Positions 38,940-42,215 of a stretch of 42,215 nucleotides of DNA are shown in pieces. The stretch's first letter is position 1, and each line of letters starts with the position of its first letter. The stretch lies in NCBI GenBank assembly GCA_004431415.1, contig QPMI01000446.1, positions 1-42,215 on the forward strand. Direction: 5' to 3'. Both the position numbers and the translations under genes were made by a program. This DNA is from Cyanophora paradoxa (taxonomy: Eukaryota; Glaucocystophyceae; Cyanophorales; Cyanophoraceae). The notes under the pieces are model-generated. The model did not search any database and was not told the origin of the DNA. It saw only the letters and a list, made by a program, of their open reading frames with translations.

Positions 38940-41721
38940 ATCGGAAAACAGGGCGCACTTGGTGATCCAATTGTGCGGATAGCGAGGAGAAGGGCGGTGC
39001 AGCCACTTTTATATGCGACGCAGCGGGTTTCACACCATTGATAAAAATCTGAGTTAATGTTCGAATTTAAAATGGAAGGCAGACCTCGGGCGTTGATGAT
39101 GCCGGGGTGGGCGGCGAGGATTTCGCGCACCGCCTGGGGGCGCCCCGAAGCAGCAGCGATGTGCAGCACCGACCGGCCGCGGGCGTCGGTCTTGGATTCG
39201 TCGGCGCCCAGCGCTAGGAGCACTTCGCGCGGGAAATCGATCTTGCAAGAAAGATCCCTGAGAGGGATGAGACAGGCGGGCTGCGCGAGGCTCGTGAGCG
39301 CGGAGCGAAGGGGAGACCTAAGGGAGGCCGGCTCACTCTGTCGCCAAGAAGGCGTGGAGGGGGGGAGGCCCGCGCTCGCCCCAGGTCGCTCATTAACGAG
39401 GCGGGCGGCACCCAGTCCCGGAGCAACTGATTGATGACGGGTTAGAGGCCGGAGAAGCCCACTGCAGCTGGCAGCTGCAGGGGATGCATATATACACTCA
39501 CGTTCGGAACCTGGCCGACGAGCTGTCGGTCTGCAGCGCGTCTTGGCGCACTCCGCAGCTGAAGTGAACTTGGGCTGCGATATTCCCGCTCAAACTGGAT
39601 TGGAAACTGCAAGTAACACCAAGAAAAGGTATCTAGCTAGAGTGCTATAGCTAGCGCTGTACATGTGCGCACCCTCTTTTTGGGCGAAAAGATGGAGCAC
39701 CGATGCGCAGGCATGACAATCGCGGACGCGAATTGATCATGAAAAGCTGTGGCCCTGATATCACGAGCGAAATCGATACGCTCATGGGAGCCTCGGAAAC
39801 GGGCTGACCGATTTCGCTTCGCGCTTCAAGCTGAAGTGCCCCGTAGTCGGGTAGGGCGGAGACTGTGGATCGGAGCCGCGGCCATGGAGGGGCGGCAGGA
39901 ATATGAGGGGATCGATGGTGGCGAGAAGATCAGATAGAGGACGCGGTGCATGCGCACCAGGGGTCTTCCTGTGCCCGAAAGCGAGTCGGCCGGCACCGGC
40001 GCGAGCGGGTCCGCCCCGAACTCCTCACGAGCCGCTGCGCCGCCGCAAAGTACTGCCAAGCGCGGCGCTCGAGTCAAAGCGGGGACCGATGAGCGAATTC
40101 AACAAAGCATATATAGCGGGGGAGCAAATGTGCAAAGGTACCCCCGAATACATAGCGGAGAGGAAGAGCGTGGATCCGTCTTGGAGGCGAGCGTCGATGC
40201 CCGCGCAGCGCTGGACCACCGGCAGAAGCTTCATGACCTGGGCATAATAAATAATGCGCGCCGCACGATTTTGATGCGCGCGCGCATGAAATCGAAGGTG
40301 CATCAAAATATCGATGCTAGGATTTTATACAACACGTACAAACCTTCGCGTAGACTGCTCGCGCTCGCGGGGAGTTCGAGTAGGGTGGCGTCGACAGGAC
40401 AACGAGTTCTGTCATCTACAAGGACTAGAAAATAAATACACATGTACATACGGCGCGGATCCCGGGCCCGGATCTGGAAAACATGTGGGGCCCAACGTTC
40501 ACGCACCAGCTTGAGAAGTTCTTTCGAGTAACGGAGACACGCGTGCCTGCAGCGTTGCCTTCAGGCCCTTGGCGCTCCTGCGAGGCGAAGTCGAAGGTGT
40601 GCAAACGGACGTGAAGCTCTACAAGGCAAACTTGACATGAAAAGTCCGCGCACCAGTGGCGTAGCTTGCTCAAGTGGGTTCGAGCGAGCGTGAAGTGCCA
40701 GTCCGAAGGCGGCTCCTTTAACGGATGGACCTGTTCGCAGATGCGAGCTCGCTTAAACTGGACGAGTTCTTAAAGTTCAGAGAACGTTAGCCACAAGGAA
40801 AAGCTCTTTGAGAGACGGAAGGCGGGCGAGGAATTGCGACAGATTCCGCTCGTCGCAGATGGTGCGGGACGATCTAGCTCCTCAAGCCGCGGGCCTGCGC
40901 GGTTTAAGTAAAGTACGCAACTAGCTATAATATATATCTGTTCGAATTCTGAAAACGGAAAACTCGCACTCGATGTCGGCGAAAGCATGCAGAATGCTCG
41001 AAGCGTGCGCTGCAGGCCAGCTCTCCTCGGAGTGCTATCTCGGGCCTTCCGAGAGAACTCGTCTGCAACGAGGAAGGTGTCGCTGCGCGTGGCGAGGCAT
41101 CAGCAGCGGGAAATCCAGCGGCCATGCGCATGGGGCACAAGCGGCGAGTGCCGCGCCTTAGGTACAGCTTGGTGAGCTTCTCGCTGCAGGACTTGAGCAC
41201 CGAGGCGAGGCAGCTCGCCGTGATGGAGACGTCCGACGCGTTCAGGTGAATGAGGTTCTAGGGGACCGTTGCATAATATAATAGAAATTCGAAGAAGCTC
41301 GATATCAAATCGTAGCGCACTGGCATCTGAGGGAGGGTCTTCCAACGTAGGAACGCACGAGCATCGTGCGATTAATATTCGAAATCAAGTGTTCGTTCGT
41401 CTCCTCGTAGCGACAGCTCTCCATATGTCCGAGAAAGCTCGATATGCTGAGATGGGTCAGGTTCGGGCAGTACGAAACGCCTCTGACCGCGTCCGCCCCG
41501 ACAAATGAGCGAGTCCCGAGATGCAAAGGCGGCGAAATGCCGCCGTGCCGTCTGCACGAGCCGACGAAGAAAGACGGCGGATCGTCGTGGCGAAAGCGAG
41601 GGCTATCCCACAGCGAGGGATCTCCGCTCAGCGCGCGTAGTCTCCTGTTCACAAGTGCCACTGGAGCGAGGCCCCGCGCGCTTCCTTCACTAAATTCGAC
41701 ATGATAGCGAGGAGGACTTCA
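38940..41721 (-). CDS. F-box / LRR / ankyrin gene (right copy, error-rich)
   Basis: Reverse copy of 16743-19550. The same ankyrin blocks (39057-39240), LRR blocks (41175-41250) and F-box block (near 41600-41721) are recognisable. Many homopolymers are shortened (for example around 41515-41560), so frames break more often than in the left copy; use the left copy for the protein. Confidence 0.55.
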
Positions 41722-42215
41722 TCTGCGCACGAAATGTGCCATGTATGATCGCGAGCACCGAAATGTGCCATATGCATTAAATGCGAAAGCCGTCGGCGCA
41801 TTGCAATCATGATCACCAGCGGGAGATTTTCGATTACCAGGGAAGGAGTCCATCGATATCGATGCGATGCGCTAGGCTTGAAGCGGACATGGGACCGACT
41901 GACAGGCTTCTTTCTCTGCCCTGGAGCTAGGCCGGCCTGTGGAGCTTTCCGGAGCTCGATCGAGAGGAGTGGATCGAGTTCGAATTCGAGGGGAAATTTA
42001 TAGCGAATGAAAGAAAAAGAGGGAAATTGCATGGGAGTTGATATCGATTACAAAATTCAAATCATTTGGAGGGGACTTCTTAGGACTTCTTCTTGAAAAA
42101 TTCAGAGCGAGGGGAATTAAATTAGTGGAGGCCGTGGGGGCCAGGAGGGGGGGGGGGGGGGGAGCGGAGGAGGTGGGGGGGAGGGGAGGGGAGGAGGTGG
42201 GGGGAGGAGGTGGAG
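41722..42215. other. Contig end: intergenic mirror and G-rich tract
   Basis: Mirror of 16246-16742. The last ~70 bases are G-rich with an ~18-G run, and the contig stops there. No gene. Confidence 0.7.

Larger units (their letters stand above)
29423..42215 (-). repeat. Right arm of the inverted repeat (runs off the contig end)
   Basis: Reverse complement of 16246-29080, starting at GGAGCAGACC. It differs mainly by shortened or lengthened homopolymers, more of them toward the contig end. One clear substitution is A at 29767 against G (the complement of C28731). The arm is cut by the contig end inside the G-rich tract, so its true length is unknown. Confidence 0.95.

Noticed and set aside
16246-42215. 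Palindrome as a missed sequencing adapter
   Set aside because: The centre is 342 nt of native gene sequence, not a short adapter-like symmetric turn. Other fold-back artefacts remain possible.
1-42215. tRNA, rRNA or telomeric repeats
   Set aside because: I saw no cloverleaf, rRNA core or simple telomere repeat; a covariance search was not possible.

Overview
The window looks like a GC-rich protist nuclear contig carrying an AT-rich, virus-like element. The host part has spliceosomal introns (GT-AG, 35-86 nt, some with CTGAT/CTGAC/CTAAC-like branch sites). I could reconstruct five of these introns with the frame preserved. The protein families (REJ, GAIN/GPS, FN3, F-box/LRR/ankyrin) are eukaryotic. 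A stramenopile such as a thraustochytrid or a microalga would fit, but the sequence does not fix the lineage.

Layout. 1-15683 (+): the 3' part of one giant receptor gene. It encodes Ig-like repeats, REJ-like modules, a GAIN domain with a GPS autoproteolysis motif, a single transmembrane helix, and then twelve near-identical copies of a ~195-residue pair of FN3-like domains on the presumed cytosolic side. 15684-16742: intergenic, with AT-rich stretches and a C-rich tract. 16743-19550 (+): exons of an F-box/LRR/ankyrin gene that is lost where the element begins. 19729 onward: an AT-rich, intron-poor, virus-like element. It opens with an imperfect terminal hairpin, four ~63-72 bp repeats and TGTGACA/TGTCACA arrays, then a tightly packed gene set transcribed toward that end.

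The contig is a huge inverted repeat. 16246-29080 is repeated in reverse as 29423-42215, around a 342-nt single-copy spacer, and the contig stops inside the right arm's C/G-rich tract. Both arms include the host-element junction, so this is not an element with ordinary terminal repeats. It is either a real fold-back duplication or a fold-back chimera from library preparation or sequencing. The arms differ mostly in homopolymer length, which breaks several genes in one arm only, so reading frames need raw-read checks.

Element genes, from the centre outward: two large fibre proteins (one with acidic and W/HxH repeats, one with ten HxH sites and an H-type-lectin-like end); four paralogous adhesins sharing an N-terminal module but carrying different heads (two C1q/TNF-like); an 87-residue phage-type small protein; a DUF723-like zinc protein; an opposing 49-residue LPxEL/CxxC microprotein; and a SpeD-type S-adenosylmethionine decarboxylase with all its processing and catalytic residues. 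Together they look like the host-attachment end of a dsDNA virus or phage-like element plus a polyamine gene. No capsid, polymerase or integrase gene is visible.
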